Assembly (NCBI GenBank): GCA_023205875.1 | Contig: CP060757.1 | Location: 124,001-188,000 of the forward strand | Source: Chloropicon primus | Taxonomy: Eukaryota > Chlorophyta > Chloropicophyceae > Chloropicales > Chloropicaceae | DNA length: 64,000 nucleotides | Reading direction: 5' to 3' | In this document: positions 10,523-20,703 of the stretch, piece after piece | Layout: each line of letters opens with the position of its first letter | Numbering within the stretch: position 1 is the stretch's first letter | Position numbers and translations under genes: made by a program | Notes under the pieces: model-generated | What the model was told of the DNA's origin: nothing | Seen by the model: the letters and a program-made list of their open reading frames with translations, nothing else | Database searches by the model: none

Positions 10523-11497
10523 ATGGAAGCGATGGAGTGCGGGAGGAGGCCGGGAGTGACGAGGTTGCCGTCGAGTCTAAGCGGCAGGATGGACGTCCCC
10601 GCTCACGTCATCCACACCCAGTTCGAGGAAATGTGGGACAAGCTCATCAACCAAGGCGGGCGGCAGAGGGGTCGAGAAAAGTTTCCTTGTCGAGAGCAAA
10701 GCCAGCAGAGGCGGGAGGTGGAAGATGCCCCCAGGAAACCTGCCGTCGTCGTCGCCCCAATCGTGCCCCAGAAGAGGCTGGCGCCGAGAAAGCCCACGAG
10801 CCCTGCATCGAAACGGAAGAGATCCAACAAAATGCCGTCGTCGCCGCCAAAAGCGCAGCGAGTGGCACCGAGCGACCGGCGCTGCAAGTGGCAACCCGAG
10901 GAGCGCGAGGTGTTCATGACGGTGTACAGGCAGCACGGGCGGGACTGGGAGGAGCTTGCGAGGAGAATTCCTGGAAAGACAGAGAAGCAGATCAAGAACT
11001 ACTACATGAATTGCAAGAAAAAGCTTGGGCTTGAGGCGATCGACCTTCCCGAAGCAGCGAGAACGGGTAGAAGGAAGAGGGCAGCCCCGAGCCCGAAGAA
11101 GGACCCCCTTGCCAAGGAAGCGGGATCTGACGCGCAGTGCTTGATCTGCTTCGAGGCCCTGGGCGGACCAAAGCAGGGGAGGCGCATCCTTCGGCCGTGC
11201 GGGCACAAATTCCACGGCAAGTGCATCAAGCAGTGGCTGAAGAAGCAAAACACGTGCCCGCTTTGCAGAGTGCGCATCACCCACTTTGAGGGAAGGAAGC
11301 TGGAAGACAAGGACCAGCACGGACTCGCCACTTACTATGACACCTTGGTCTGCGAGGCGTGCAACAGTGGTGAAAGGGAGGAGGAAATCGTTCTTTGCGA
11401 CGCGTGTGATGCGGGGTATCACATGGGGTGCTTGGAGCCGCCGCTGACGGAACTGCCACATGACCTTTGGTTTTGTCCAAGTTGTTCGCGGGAGTAG
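10523..11497 (+). CDS. SANT/Myb - RING-H2 - PHD protein, putative chromatin-linked E3 ubiquitin ligase
   Basis: 324-aa single-exon protein with three chromatin modules in a row. A SANT/Myb repeat spans about residues 121-165 (RCKWQPEEREVF, DWEELARRIPGKTEKQIKNY). A RING-H2 finger uses C206, C209, C226, H228, H231, C234, C245 and C248. A PHD finger at the extreme C-terminus uses C277, C280, C292, C295, H300, C303, C318 and C321, with the canonical DLWFCPSC ending. A basic, Pro-rich linker (SPASKRKRSNK) resembles a nuclear signal. The parts suggest a ubiquitin ligase recruited to histone tails by PHD and SANT; this role is inferred. The ATG at 10523 is the first in frame; Met23 is an alternative. 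It is convergent with the transporter gene 94 bp away. Confidence 0.85.
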   Translation: MEAMECGRRPGVTRLPSSLSGRMDVPAHVIHTQFEEMWDKLINQGGRQRGREKFPCREQSQQRREVEDAPRKPAVVVAPIVPQKRLAPRKPTSPASKRKRSNKMPSSPPKAQRVAPSDRRCKWQPEEREVFMTVYRQHGRDWEELARRIPGKTEKQIKNYYMNCKKKLGLEAIDLPEAARTGRRKRAAPSPKKDPLAKEAGSDAQCLICFEALGGPKQGRRILRPCGHKFHGKCIKQWLKKQNTCPLCRVRITHFEGRKLEDKDQHGLATYYDTLVCEACNSGEREEEIVLCDACDAGYHMGCLEPPLTELPHDLWFCPSCSRE

Positions 11498-11591
11498 CAA
11501 CCCGACGATTTGTTTCTGTTTCTTAGTGTGTATATAAATTGCTGTTGTACTATGTACTACATTTTAGTCGTGTTGGCCCCCAAAGCTCGCG

Positions 11592-12988
11592 TCACGCGCT
11601 TTCCCGCTTGTCGTTCTTCTCCAGGTCCACGGTGATCTTGCGAGACAGTGACTTTTTCTCCAGCTTCTTCATCTTTTGCAATTTCATGTAGTTGTACACC
11701 GCGACGCCCGCGCAGCAGAACACATAGCCGGCCAGATTGAGCATCGTGACGGGGGCCTGGAAGACAGAGAACGAGAACCATATCAAAAGCCAGTCCTTGA
11801 TCACGCCAGCGATGTTCATAGTGAGCGCCGATGTTTTCCCGATCAGCATGAACACAGCCAAGTTCAATGCAAAGGCGCAGAGCGCGTTCAGGAGGAGCAA
11901 GGCAGGAGGAAACTTCACCTTGCCCTCCATGAGAAGAGGAATCACTTTGCTGGATTCCAGCTGTTGCCCCGCACGCGATACACGAGAGTCAGTAACCTGG
12001 CTAGGCGTCGAGCCTCCAAAAGAAAAATAATAGAGCAGCGAGAGAGAGAGAGAGAGAGAGCTTACCTGGACCCAAGGAATAAACAGACACACAAAGCAGG
12101 CCGGCGAGATATAGTACAAGCTTTGGATTGGATTCATGGCAATCCCCTTGGACTTGATCAGAATCTGCACCAAGGTCAGCCTCGCCGCCTCGAAGCCCAG
12201 AGCGGAGAGTTGCAGGGTCAGACCCAACGGGTGCAAGTTCACTTCTCCGAAAGCGCAGACGAGAACGCCGAACGCGATGAGAACCATGTTGCACACTTGG
12301 TACATGTTCAGCTCTTCGATTTTCAGCATGATGCCACAAAAGTAGACGAGTCCGGGCATCAGCGACTTTGTCATCTGAATGAAGGACACCGACAGGTACA
12401 GATACGAGGAGTTGGAAAGCCAGAGACTCAGCGCGTACAGCAGGCCTATCGGCACCACCCTTGATGCGTAGTCCGCCATGGACAAGTTGTGCGAAGGGAC
12501 GAACTGAAGGACAAAACGCGAACAAGGAAGACGAAGAGAGAGTTGGATCAGTATATCAGTATCAGTTGTGAGCAAACTCGGACACCACTTTGGGTAAGCA
12601 GAGCAAAGCGGAGCGGAGCAGAGGACGGGGATGGAAGATATCCACGAGCCCGAGAACCAACCTTGAACACGCGGACACAGAGGAACCCGACTGTGCTGCA
12701 GAAGAACATGTGCCACAAGGTCAACGATATTGGGAACGGGAACCCCGCGTAAGCCAGCAGCCACTTATTGAACAGGATGACAGTTATGCTACCCAAGGAA
12801 TTAAAAAAAAAAAAGAGGAGAGAGGAGGAACACGTCAGTCAGACCCCACGCGAGAGAGAGTCACAACCCTCCGCATCCGAAGGGCGAAGATCAACGTCGC
12901 CTTCTCACCTTATGGACATCCACACGATGACATAACCGTAGGACTTGGCCGCTTGCGCCATCACGGCGGGTGACATGTCGCAAGGCAT
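11592..12988 (-). CDS. Triose-phosphate-translocator-family (DMT) sugar/nucleotide-sugar transporter
   Basis: 337-aa, about ten-span transporter of the TPT branch of the drug/metabolite superfamily, close to the plant KV/A/G nucleotide-sugar subgroup. Four exons close in phase: 12988-12909, 12788-12662, 12503-12066 and 11960-11592. One donor is the less usual GTTGGT; the others are GTGAG and GTAAG. Family marks are VILFNKWLL in the first span, SLWLSNSSYLYLSVSFIQM, and GVIKDWLLIWFS with AGYVFCCAGVAVYNYMK at the end. The C-terminus is Lys-rich (MKKLEKKSLSRK), which often signals Golgi/ER localisation. Direction and substrate cannot be read from sequence; Golgi import of a nucleotide sugar is the likeliest role. 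The first ATG (12988) is used, with Met5 and Met10 as alternatives. Confidence 0.88.
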
Positions 12989-13718
12989 GTTGAGGCGAGG
13001 CGTTATCTGCTCTCGTGTCAGACACCAAAGTCCCAAGGAATGCGACCGCAAACGCACCCGCGCCCTTCCTCTTCCACGCCCCTCGCACCAGTAAAGCGCC
13101 CCCTCGCGCTGCTTCGATGAAGCGCCTCGGCGAGCGATGCACTCGACGACGAGGACGAGGATGCGGATGCACTTCAGGGGCATTGATCCCAGGGAAAGGA
13201 AACGATGGGGGCTGTGCAGGGAGGGGGGTAAGTTCTCGATGGGTGTGCGAGTCCGGAACGAGGAGGGGGACGGTGGATCGCGGCATGGATGGACACATCG
13301 TCTCGCGGTCTTTCCATAGGTGCCCTCCTCGTTGGAAACGGACGACGATCTGCTCTCCAAAATTAAATAATAGGAAAGGAAAGGAAAGACGTTACATAGA
13401 GCTCAAGCAAGGGGCTGGGGTGGGTCGGTTGGGATGTGACACGGCCATGGCGGTTCCGTCCATCGTTCATCGTGGATTCTCTTTGGCTTCGGCACGCCAC
13501 CAACTGCGGCACCAGAGAGAAAAAGAAATTGGGATTGAAAACAGGGGGGGGGGGGGGTCCGACGACGACGACGGCGGCGACGACGAGGGTGTGGGTGTGG
13601 GTGGGAAAAACTGTACTGAACTCTACAGCATTACAATCTTGAAAGGGGTAGAAAAAGAGGTCTCATGCAGGTTCTCCGACCCGAGAGAGAACAGACCTCC
13701 AGAGAGCCGTCTGCACGA
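12989..13718. other. Intergenic region upstream of the TPT gene
   Basis: No supported gene. It holds a run of 14 G at about 13544-13557, GAC-triplet repeats at 13561-13588, GTGTGGG repeats near 13590-13605, and a module copy at 13297-13330 that points to the plus strand although no plus-strand gene follows nearby. Confidence 0.5.
13297..13330 (+). promoter_or_regulatory. Recurring module copy without a downstream gene on its strand
   Basis: It reads ATCGTCTCGCGGTCTTTCCA, then TAGGTGCCCTCCTC, very close to the copy at 9594-9625. It points away from the TPT gene; no plus-strand gene starts within 3 kb. Confidence 0.5.
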
Positions 13719-16150
13719 CTAACGCTTCACGAGCCTGATGGACAGCTTGGAAGTGAACCAGTACGCGACGAAGAAGGCGGCAAAGATGCACGCCAAGAAG
13801 CCGATGCACCACCACTTGTCGTAGTCGATGAACTTCCTGGAGGAGGCGTAGTTGTCTCCCTGCGGGTAGAAGTTCAAGATGGCAGTACCGAGGTTTGCGT
13901 AGATCTGATCCAGCGTCAGGGGGTTCTCGATGAGGTTCATGATGTCCTCGTTGCACCGGAGGGTGGTGTTCAGAAGCTGGTAGTTCGGAGGATCGCCCAC
14001 AAAAGTCGAGAGCCCCGGGCAAGTCTCGGCGAAGATCTCCTGGGGAGGCAACGTGGGTATCTCCAGAAAGCCGCACACGATGTTGTTGATGTTGAGGGAG
14101 GCCGAGGAGCCCTCCAAGTTGCCCAGGCTTCCAAAGAGCCCCATGATCTCGCTGATGCTCATCGGATTTTTGACGTCCCCGCACAAGTTGACGGTAGTGT
14201 TCTCAAACTGGTTGATCATGAACGCCGCGAACCCCCACCTCATGTACGAGATGAACACGGCCCAGCCCCACCACACTGGGACCTCGGACAAGAAGCCCAT
14301 GATGGCGACGTTCAGCAGCGCGTACACGGCAACGGCCCCCGAGGACACCTCGATGGAGGGCAGGGGAGCCGCGATGGAGAGGGTGATCACAATGGCCGTC
14401 AGGCTGTACACAAAGTGGGTGAACATGAAGAAGAAGAACGCCCCCGCGGTGCGGGTCATTCCCCCGATCGCAAAGTACAAGACGGAAGAGTAACAGATGG
14501 AGGAGCAAGCGACGGCTATGGCCTCAATGCAGTAGTTGGCGCAGACGTAGCTGATCGTCCTGTAGCACCCGTCGTTGGACTCCCTGATGAACACGGGCTT
14601 GTCTATGATCAGGCCCGGGATGTAGATGACGGTGATCAGGCCAGTGATGAACACGGTGATGAAAAGCACGGCGATCACGATGATGAGGCCCTGGGGCGTG
14701 TTGGAGTTTGGCGTGGCGTAGAGCGAGTCGATCAAGAGGCCGGACACGAGCCACAAGCCAATCCTCGACGCGATGAAGAACGAGTCGGTGAACTGACTCT
14801 TGCCCTTGTAGGCGAAGATGGTCAGGAACTCCGTCATGAACCCGTTCGCGTAGAATGACCCGGTGTTCTTCAGCTTCTGCCCCCCCGCGGACTCGCCCTT
14901 CTCGTCCAAGACCGGCCTCGCGATGCCCTCCGAGATGTTGTGGTTGAGCTCGCCGATCTCCGACTCGTGGTAGTGCAGAATCAGCTCGTTGCCGCCCTGG
15001 GGGCCCTTCACGCCCCCGCTGATGATGTTCAGCACGAACTCGGCGATGTTGTCCACCTCCTCGGGGTCGTACGTGAAGCTCTGCTCCTCGAAGTAGCCCT
15101 TGAGGGCCTTCCCGGCCTCGCCAAAGTACACGATGTTCCCGCTTCGGGTGTCCACGTCCCTCGAGAGGAGGATGATCCCGTCGTAGTACGAGAAGATCTT
15201 GCCGGAGGGCTGGTGGATCGTCGTGAGGACCGTCCTTCCCTCCAGCGCGAGGTCCTTCACTGTTCCCATCACGTCCAGGGAGGTGGCGGAGTCCAGGCCC
15301 GAGGTGGGCTCGTCCAGGAACAAGATTCTGGGGTTATTGAGGAGGCCGAGGGCGATGGAGATGCGCTTGGCCTCCCCCCCGCTCACTCCCCTCGACAGGG
15401 CTCCCCCGATCTTGGTGTTCTTGCTCTTCACGAGACCCATCTGCTCGATGACCTCGTCCACGCGCGCAGACTTCTGGGCTCGGCTGTACTTGGAGGACAT
15501 CTTCAGCAGCGCCGTGTACATGATCATCTCCCTCACCGTGAAGGTGCCCCACAGAGTGTCCTGCTGCTCCACGTACCCGGTGTCCCTCCCGATCTCGCCA
15601 TGGGTGGGCTCGTGGCCGTCGAACAAGATGAGGCCGTCCACGATGCCGACGGTCTTCCTCTTGCTGATGACGTCCATGAGGGTACTCTTACCGGCTCCGC
15701 TCGAGCCCATCAGGGCAATCATGTTGCCCGGGTCCAGCGTTCCGGTGAGGGGCTCCAAGCCCCCCAAGAGGTACCTCTCCCCGCCCTTGGGCAGGGGAAT
15801 CTTGTACGTCAGGTCGTACAGAGTGATCTGTCGTCGTCGTCGTCGTCGTCGTCGTCATTGTTAGTAGTAGTTGTTGTTGTTGTTGTTGGGGAAAAGAAAC
15901 GAAGGGAGAAGAAGGAGGTCTGTCGTCAGCATAGTTGCGCGGGGGATCGCAAGGGAACTGCCCTCCCTTCTCTCTCTCTCTCTCTGTCTCTCTAGCAAGA
16001 ACGCACCTGGACTCCCGTCTTCTCCCCCTCGCCCAAGGACTTGGAGGCGAAACTCTTCGAGGGACCCAGGTTCGCCATCATGGATCCGGCCCCTTCCTCC
16101 ATCTCGTCAACTCCCGCATCCGTCGCCATCTTCCCCGCAGGGCCTGCCAT
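13719..16150 (-). CDS. ABCG-subfamily half-transporter
   Basis: 750-aa ABC half-transporter with the ABCG order, nucleotide-binding domain first and membrane domain second. Exon 1 (16150-16007) encodes the soluble N-terminus; exon 2 (15827-13719) carries the rest, after an intron with donor GTGCGT and a triplet-repeat-rich 3' part. The ATPase shows Walker A GSSGAGKST, signature VSGGEAKR, Walker B ILFLDEPTSGLDSAT and the H-loop TIHQPSG. Six membrane spans follow in the C-terminal half, with a large Cys-containing extracellular loop before the last span, as in ABCG proteins. It must dimerise to work; lipid or xenobiotic export is typical of the family, but the substrate is unknown. The upstream ATG at 16150 (MAGPAGK) is in frame with the one at 16129 and either could be used. 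Confidence 0.92.
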
Positions 16151-16641
16151 TGCACCCCAAACCTTCCGAACAACCGATGCAGAGCGTCAATCAAACACCT
16201 GAACCTGCTGCTGCGCTCAACAGTCGCCGCCGCCGTCGCCGTCGGTCCCAAACCCTATTGCCCTCTCCCGCCAACTGCAGAAGAAAAAAATCAAGGTTCT
16301 CTTTCCCCTCTCCCGCCATCTCGACCAGCCGTGTACAAATCCCGCCTTCACCGCCTCCCAAGAGCTCAAGGTCAAGAGAAAAAAAAAAATAAAAAATAAA
16401 AATAAAAATCTCAATGAGGCGTTACGTCGATGCGAAACGAAACGAAACGTAACGCTCGCCTCGGCCTCGATCTCGATCCATCCTCATCATCCTCACCCCG
16501 AGAGAGGGAGGGAGGGTTGGAGGGTTGGAGAAGCGCTTCCTTCCTTGGCTTTGCTTCCGTCGCGCGGTCGATCCTCGATCCTCCGTTCGTTCGCCGTGCA
16601 CGACAACGACGTCGAGGCCGAGCGCGAAAGGTTTAAAGGGT
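16151..16641. promoter_or_regulatory. Divergent promoter region, ABCG / CS-domain gene
   Basis: No gene. An A-rich run (AAAATAAAAA type) lies at 16379-16408 and a GAAAC pentamer repeat at about 16435-16450. No clear copy of the recurring module was found. Confidence 0.45.
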
Positions 16642-17875
16642 ATGACGGACTACGGCAAGTGGGACGCGTTTGTGGCGGGCTTGGCCCTCTCGTCGTCCTC
16701 GTCCGGGGAGGAGGAGGACGACGGCGACAACGACGATGCTGCGTCGCCGTCGTATGGCTGGGGGAAGCCCCTGGACGATCGGGGCCAGATCGATCGATCG
16801 GGGGAGATGACGTTCGGGAACGCCAAGGGGAACGCCCTGAGCACGAACAGGGCGCCGCAGAGGGTGAGTTCTCAATTTCGTTTTCGTTTTCAAGTACGAT
16901 GCATAGGACGATGCTGACGCGCTGTTTTTCCTTTGTCCTTTGTCCTTTGTCCTCAGACGTTTCGCATCACGGAGTGGGACTGGGACCAGTCGGACTCCGC
17001 CGCGACCCTCCGCCTGGACCTCACCAAAGCGATGAGGAGGTGCGTGTCCGACTTGACGTGCCAGCTTGACTTCAGCCAGGACATGGTCCGCGCGAGCATG
17101 ACGGAGAAGGAGGTCGAGATCAGGTGCTTCGACCAGGAGAACGCGTGGGAGCTGGTCTTCGGCCTCGAGGAACTTCCGGGCATCGACCCGAGCCGAAGCT
17201 CCTTCAAGCTGTCCAGGTCGTCCGAGGCGCGCCCCTCGCAGCGGTAAGTCGTCGTGAATTCACGCATCCGTCCACGAGCACTCATTGGAGGGGAAGCCCC
17301 AAAGAATGCGCGCTCACGCACACGCCCTTTCTCTCTGCATTCTGCATTCTATGTTCTATATTCAGAGTTGTCGTGACTCTGGCCAAGAGCCCGCACGGAA
17401 AGCGCTGGGAAGCTTGCGGGAGGGAGAAAGCTTTCGCGGGGGTCAAGTTCGACGACAAAAAGAGCACGGAGACCGTGGTGACCATTGACAAGTACAGTTG
17501 GAGCGACGGGGACCAGCACGTTACCGTGTACCTGACGATCCCCGGGGTCCACGGCGTGGACCAAGACTGCATCAAGGTGCGTCGTCGTCGACACCTCACG
17601 TCGATCTTCCTTCCGACGACCCGCTGCCTCACAACTGAAAAACCTGAAAAAAAAAATCCTCTCGCTGCTCTCTCCTCCAGGTCCGGTTCAGGGAGCTCAG
17701 CTTCGACGTGTCTTGCGTCGTGGGCGAGACTCGGTACTCGTTCGCCGTGACCGAGCTCCCCATGGAAATCGAAGTCAACAAGTGCTCGTACAAAGTCAAG
17801 GAGAACGAGGTCAGGGTAAGACTGAAGAAGTGGGCCAAGTGCACCTGGTTCAAGCTCCAGGTGCACAGAGGATGA
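16642..17875 (+). CDS. Tandem CS-domain protein, SIP/CacyBP-like co-chaperone
   Basis: 304-aa protein from four exons: 16642-16863, 16957-17243, 17366-17576 and 17681-17875, all GT-AG and in phase. An acidic Ser-rich N-terminus leads into a first, degenerate CS/p23-like region (TFRITEWDWDQSDSAATLRL to VVVTLAKSPHGKRWEA). A second, clear CS domain (about 220-304) has YSWSDGDQHVTVYLTI, VRFRELSFDV and LKKWAKCTWFKL. The spacing and the phrase IPGVHGVDQDCIKVRF resemble calcyclin-binding/Siah-interacting protein, which links Hsp90-type chaperones to SCF ubiquitination. The SGS tail of CacyBP is missing: the stop falls directly after the CS domain. An Hsp90 co-chaperone role is inferred from the fold. 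Confidence 0.8.
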
Positions 17876-18342
17876 GGAGATTCGATTCATCCGTCCGTCG
17901 GTTTGCTTTGTGTTGGAAAAAACGACGGGGAAGGAGAGCGACGCTTGACCCTGGATTGCTGGCTCGCGATGGAAGGGGCGAGGGACGGTCCAAGCAAGCC
18001 CCCCGACGTCGGGGGCAACGCAGGAAGGCAAATAATACAAACTGTTGCATCGATGCAGAGAGTAACGCATCCAGAATGTTCAAGACTCGTCCAGAATTTT
18101 CCTGAACCTTCACTTGACCCAAGTGCCAACCTCCACGGAAGAGAATGAGGAGAGTGCATGGATTGTTCGTTCGTTCATACCTCCATCCTCTGCTCCTGCG
18201 TTGTCTCACCCAATCCACGTCGTCGTGAAACAAAGCAAAACAAGCAAACGTTTTGGTTTGGTTTTGTCTCCACTGCGCTCTTGATCTCCAAGACGCCAAA
18301 AGCAAATCCCATCACATCACAAGAGAGGGAGGGGACGGTGGC

Positions 18343-18377
<35 letters not shown>

Positions 18378-18400
18378 GGTAGCGGCGAGGACGGGATACC
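17876..18400. promoter_or_regulatory. HSF upstream region with GA tract
   Basis: No gene. It contains the 3' UTR of the CS gene and the HSF leader. A sense-strand GA tract at 18346-18375 ends about 25 bp before the HSF start codon. I saw no perfect heat-shock element (inverted nGAAn array). Confidence 0.5.
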
Positions 18401-19510
18401 ATGGGGACCACGGTGGCCGGGCACGGCTCGGACGCGGTCCCACCTTTCTTGACGAAGACGTACGACTTGGTGAACTCGGCGAGCTCGAACGATGTGGTGT
18501 CGTGGGGAGAGACGGGGAAAACTTTCATTGTGTGGAAGCCAGCGGAGTTCGCTCGAGACCTCCTTCCGAAGCACTTCAAGCACAACAACTTTTCTAGCTT
18601 CGTGAGGCAGCTGAACACGTACGGTTTCCGAAAAGTTGACCCGGACAAGTGGGAGTTCTCGAACGACAACTTTCAGAAGAAGGCCAGGCACCTGCTGAAG
18701 GATATCCACAGGAGGAAGCCGGCGAAAGCGGTCAAGGAGGAAGGTCCAGGGAAGCACGTGTCGACTGCCCTGATTGAGGTCGGGCAGTACGGCGGAGTGA
18801 CGGAGACCCTTGACCAGCTGAAGAGGGACAGGGACGTCCTCATGAAAGAGCTGGTGAACGTAAGGCAAAGGCAGCATGTCATGGAGGAACAGATGTTGCA
18901 CATGCAAAATCGGATGGAAAGGGCGGAGAACAGGCAGAGCACGGCCGAGAAGAGCCAGGCGCAGATCTACCAGCTCGTGCAGCAGGCCCTCAGCAACCCA
19001 GGGGTCCTGCACCAGATCCTCAGCAGGAAGGCTAACTACGGCATGCCGTACATCGAGAGCTCGGAAGCGATAGGAAAGAGGAAGAAGATAAGGGCGAAGA
19101 GGCCCCTTTCCACTGACCAGGGGGTGAACTACGATCTCTTCCCCCAGCACGAGCCGGAGTCGACGTCGTACAATTATTTGCCAGAGCCCACGATCCCCGC
19201 GCTGCCGCCGAGCCCCATGACGAACGCTCTCGAGACATTTTTCCCGGAGCAAAGTCCGATGAAGACCGAGGAGGTCGCCGGCGAGAATCGGGTCGGGGGC
19301 ATCAAAGAGTACGATGGGTTTGGCCCGGACCAGCTTGCGCTGGGAAAACTTAATTTGAAGCAGCCCGCGGCAGCGGAGTTGCTTCAGAACAGCAGCGGGC
19401 ACTCCTGGGGGTTTGGTTCGCAAAAGGGGGACTTGGAGGAAAATGGTGCAGAGGGCATTGACAGCTTCCTTGATTTTGGGACCGACGTTCCCACGGTGCA
19501 AGAGGAGTAG
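18401..19510 (+). CDS. HSF: Heat shock transcription factor
   Basis: 369-aa single-exon HSF that binds heat-shock elements as a trimer. The winged-helix DNA-binding domain spans about residues 13-106 ([12 protein letters not shown], recognition helix [20 protein letters not shown]). A heptad-repeat oligomerisation region at about 131-195 ([19 protein letters not shown]) follows, then a basic nuclear signal [11 protein letters not shown]. The C-terminus is acidic and ends with an aromatic/acidic patch, [10 protein letters not shown], that could serve as an AHA-type activation motif; together with the extended HR-A/B this suggests a class A activator. The ATG at 18401 is preceded by a GA tract. 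Confidence 0.93.
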   Translation: MGTTVAGHGSDAVPPFLTKTYDLVNSASSNDVVSWGETGKTFIVWKPAEFARDLLPKHFKHNNFSSFVRQLNTYGFRKVDPDKWEFSNDNFQKKARHLLKDIHRRKPAKAVKEEGPGKHVSTALIEVGQYGGVTETLDQLKRDRDVLMKELVNVRQRQHVMEEQMLHMQNRMERAENRQSTAEKSQAQIYQLVQQALSNPGVLHQILSRKANYGMPYIESSEAIGKRKKIRAKRPLSTDQGVNYDLFPQHEPESTSYNYLPEPTIPALPPSPMTNALETFFPEQSPMKTEEVAGENRVGGIKEYDGFGPDQLALGKLNLKQPAAAELLQNSSGHSWGFGSQKGDLEENGAEGIDSFLDFGTDVPTVQEE

Positions 19511-19668
19511 AAGAGAGGCGAGGGAGGGAAACCTTGCGATGCGCCACGGGTAAAGACGACGTGGACATATATAAACATGTTTTATTTGGCGTATAGTCGT
19601 GTATATGCGTTTTTGGTTTCTCTGAGAGTCCGAAGCACTCCTCTCCCGACTTTCCGCCTCCAACTTGC

Positions 19669-20127
19669 TCAGCACTGCGGGCCCCTGCACTCGTTCCTGG
19701 GAGGGGGGCACTCCGGGTAGGGGATCATCCTTTCCGATCTCACCTTGTCAACCTTCAACTCTCTCAACTTCCCGTGGACCAGAAAGGTGATCAAAGCCTC
19801 GTCCTCCTTGAGTTCCGGGGCGTCTTCCTCCTTCTCGACCACGGATCTCCCTGGAGGTTGGGGACCTCCTCCATCTGCCAGCAGCACATGCCTTTCCTCT
19901 TCCCGATTCGCTTCGCCCTGGAAGTACGCCACGAACAAACGTTGTTTCCGCTTCTCCTGGAGCTTGGCCCACTTTCCTCTGTAGCAGCACCTTTCCATGG
20001 AAACGCTCTCGTCCACATCCTTTGCGAGCGTTACGTGAACATTGGTTCCGGATCCACCTCCCCGCACACCAGCTACCCAGCTCTGTGAGAAGACGTCCCC
20101 TATCACCACCACATTCTCTTCCACCAT
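19669..20127 (-). CDS. Small protein resembling an uncharacterised Bacteroidetes lipoprotein family
   Basis: 152-aa protein, convergent with HSF. From memory it closely matches a family common in Flavobacteriia, where secreted or lipoprotein forms carry a core of the kind WVAGxxGGGSG, then a YFRGKxAKLE segment, and end with a (M)IPYPSAPP-like tail. Here these appear as SWVAGVRGGGSGTNVHV, CCYRGKWAKLQ, LKEDEALITFLVHGKLRELK and MIPYPECPPPRNE. The bacterial signal peptide and lipobox are absent: the chosen ATG (20127) places the core only 17 residues from the start. Function is unknown in bacteria as far as I recall. No introns. Horizontal transfer is an inference; a database search would settle it. 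A TTG-initiated extension was rejected. Confidence 0.65.
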   Translation of the reverse strand: MVEENVVVIGDVFSQSWVAGVRGGGSGTNVHVTLAKDVDESVSMERCCYRGKWAKLQEKRKQRLFVAYFQGEANREEERHVLLADGGGPQPPGRSVVEKEEDAPELKEDEALITFLVHGKLRELKVDKVRSERMIPYPECPPPRNECRGPQC

Positions 20128-20703
20128 CTTCTCTTGGGAAGTCAAGACGGTGGAACCCTCCTCACCAAAGGATTGTGTTCACGAAGAGGAAAGGAGAAGA
20201 ATGTTTTGTCAAGCTTGTCTTCGTGTTCCCTCACAAGTGCGCGATCCCAATGCCAGGCCTGCTTCTTGGTCGTGTGTGCCCCTCCTGGTGCTCCAAGATA
20301 GCGTCTTGTGTGGTGTGTTGTCCTGTGTCTGTCTCCCCAGAGTCACGTGACGTTGCATGAACAGTGGAGGGAGTAGGGAGGTGGGTACCTTGTGACTGTC
20401 GCAGCGGCAACCTTGAAGACCAGGAACAGGGGACCAGGACCAAGACCAGGAGACCAGGACCAAGGCCAGGAGACCAGGACCAAGGCCAGGAGACCAGGAA
20501 GAGGAAGGCGAAGAACCAGGACCAGGAGACCAGGACCAAGGCCAGGAGACCAGGAAGAGGAGGAAGGCGAAGGACCCGGACCAGGGGACCAGGAGAGCCA
20601 GCATCAGGAGAGCCAGGACCAGGAGCAGGGGGGAAGACCAAGGGGGAGGGAGAACACGAGGAAGGCTTTATTGGTGGGGTGGGAGACAAGGGGGACGTGA
20701 AGG
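20128..20703. other. Intergenic region with minisatellite, upstream of RING gene
   Basis: No gene supported. The left part is the 5' region of the minus-strand Bacteroidetes-like gene. The right part is dominated by a GACCAG-rich minisatellite (about 20420-20640) reaching to within about 60 bp of the RING gene start. Reading frames across it are repetitive and stop just before that ATG. Confidence 0.55.
20420..20640. repeat. GACCAG-rich minisatellite, basic period 20 bp
   Basis: Perfect 20-bp periodicity begins at 20452, 20472 and 20492 (unit of the type GACCAGGACCAAGGCC). It then continues in degenerate form, with a longer unit containing GAGGAAGGCGAAG recurring at about 20492 and 20549. 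It is strongly strand-asymmetric (purine and G/A rich on plus). Confidence 0.8.

Noticed and set aside
13015-13722. Plus-strand frame of 235 codons after the orphan module copy
   Set aside because: Contains poly-Gly/Asp from a G run and GAC triplets; no domain or conserved-looking segment.
18317-19711. 464-codon minus-strand open frame over HSF
   Set aside because: Shadow of HSF; no domain, and HSF on the plus strand has a complete DNA-binding domain.
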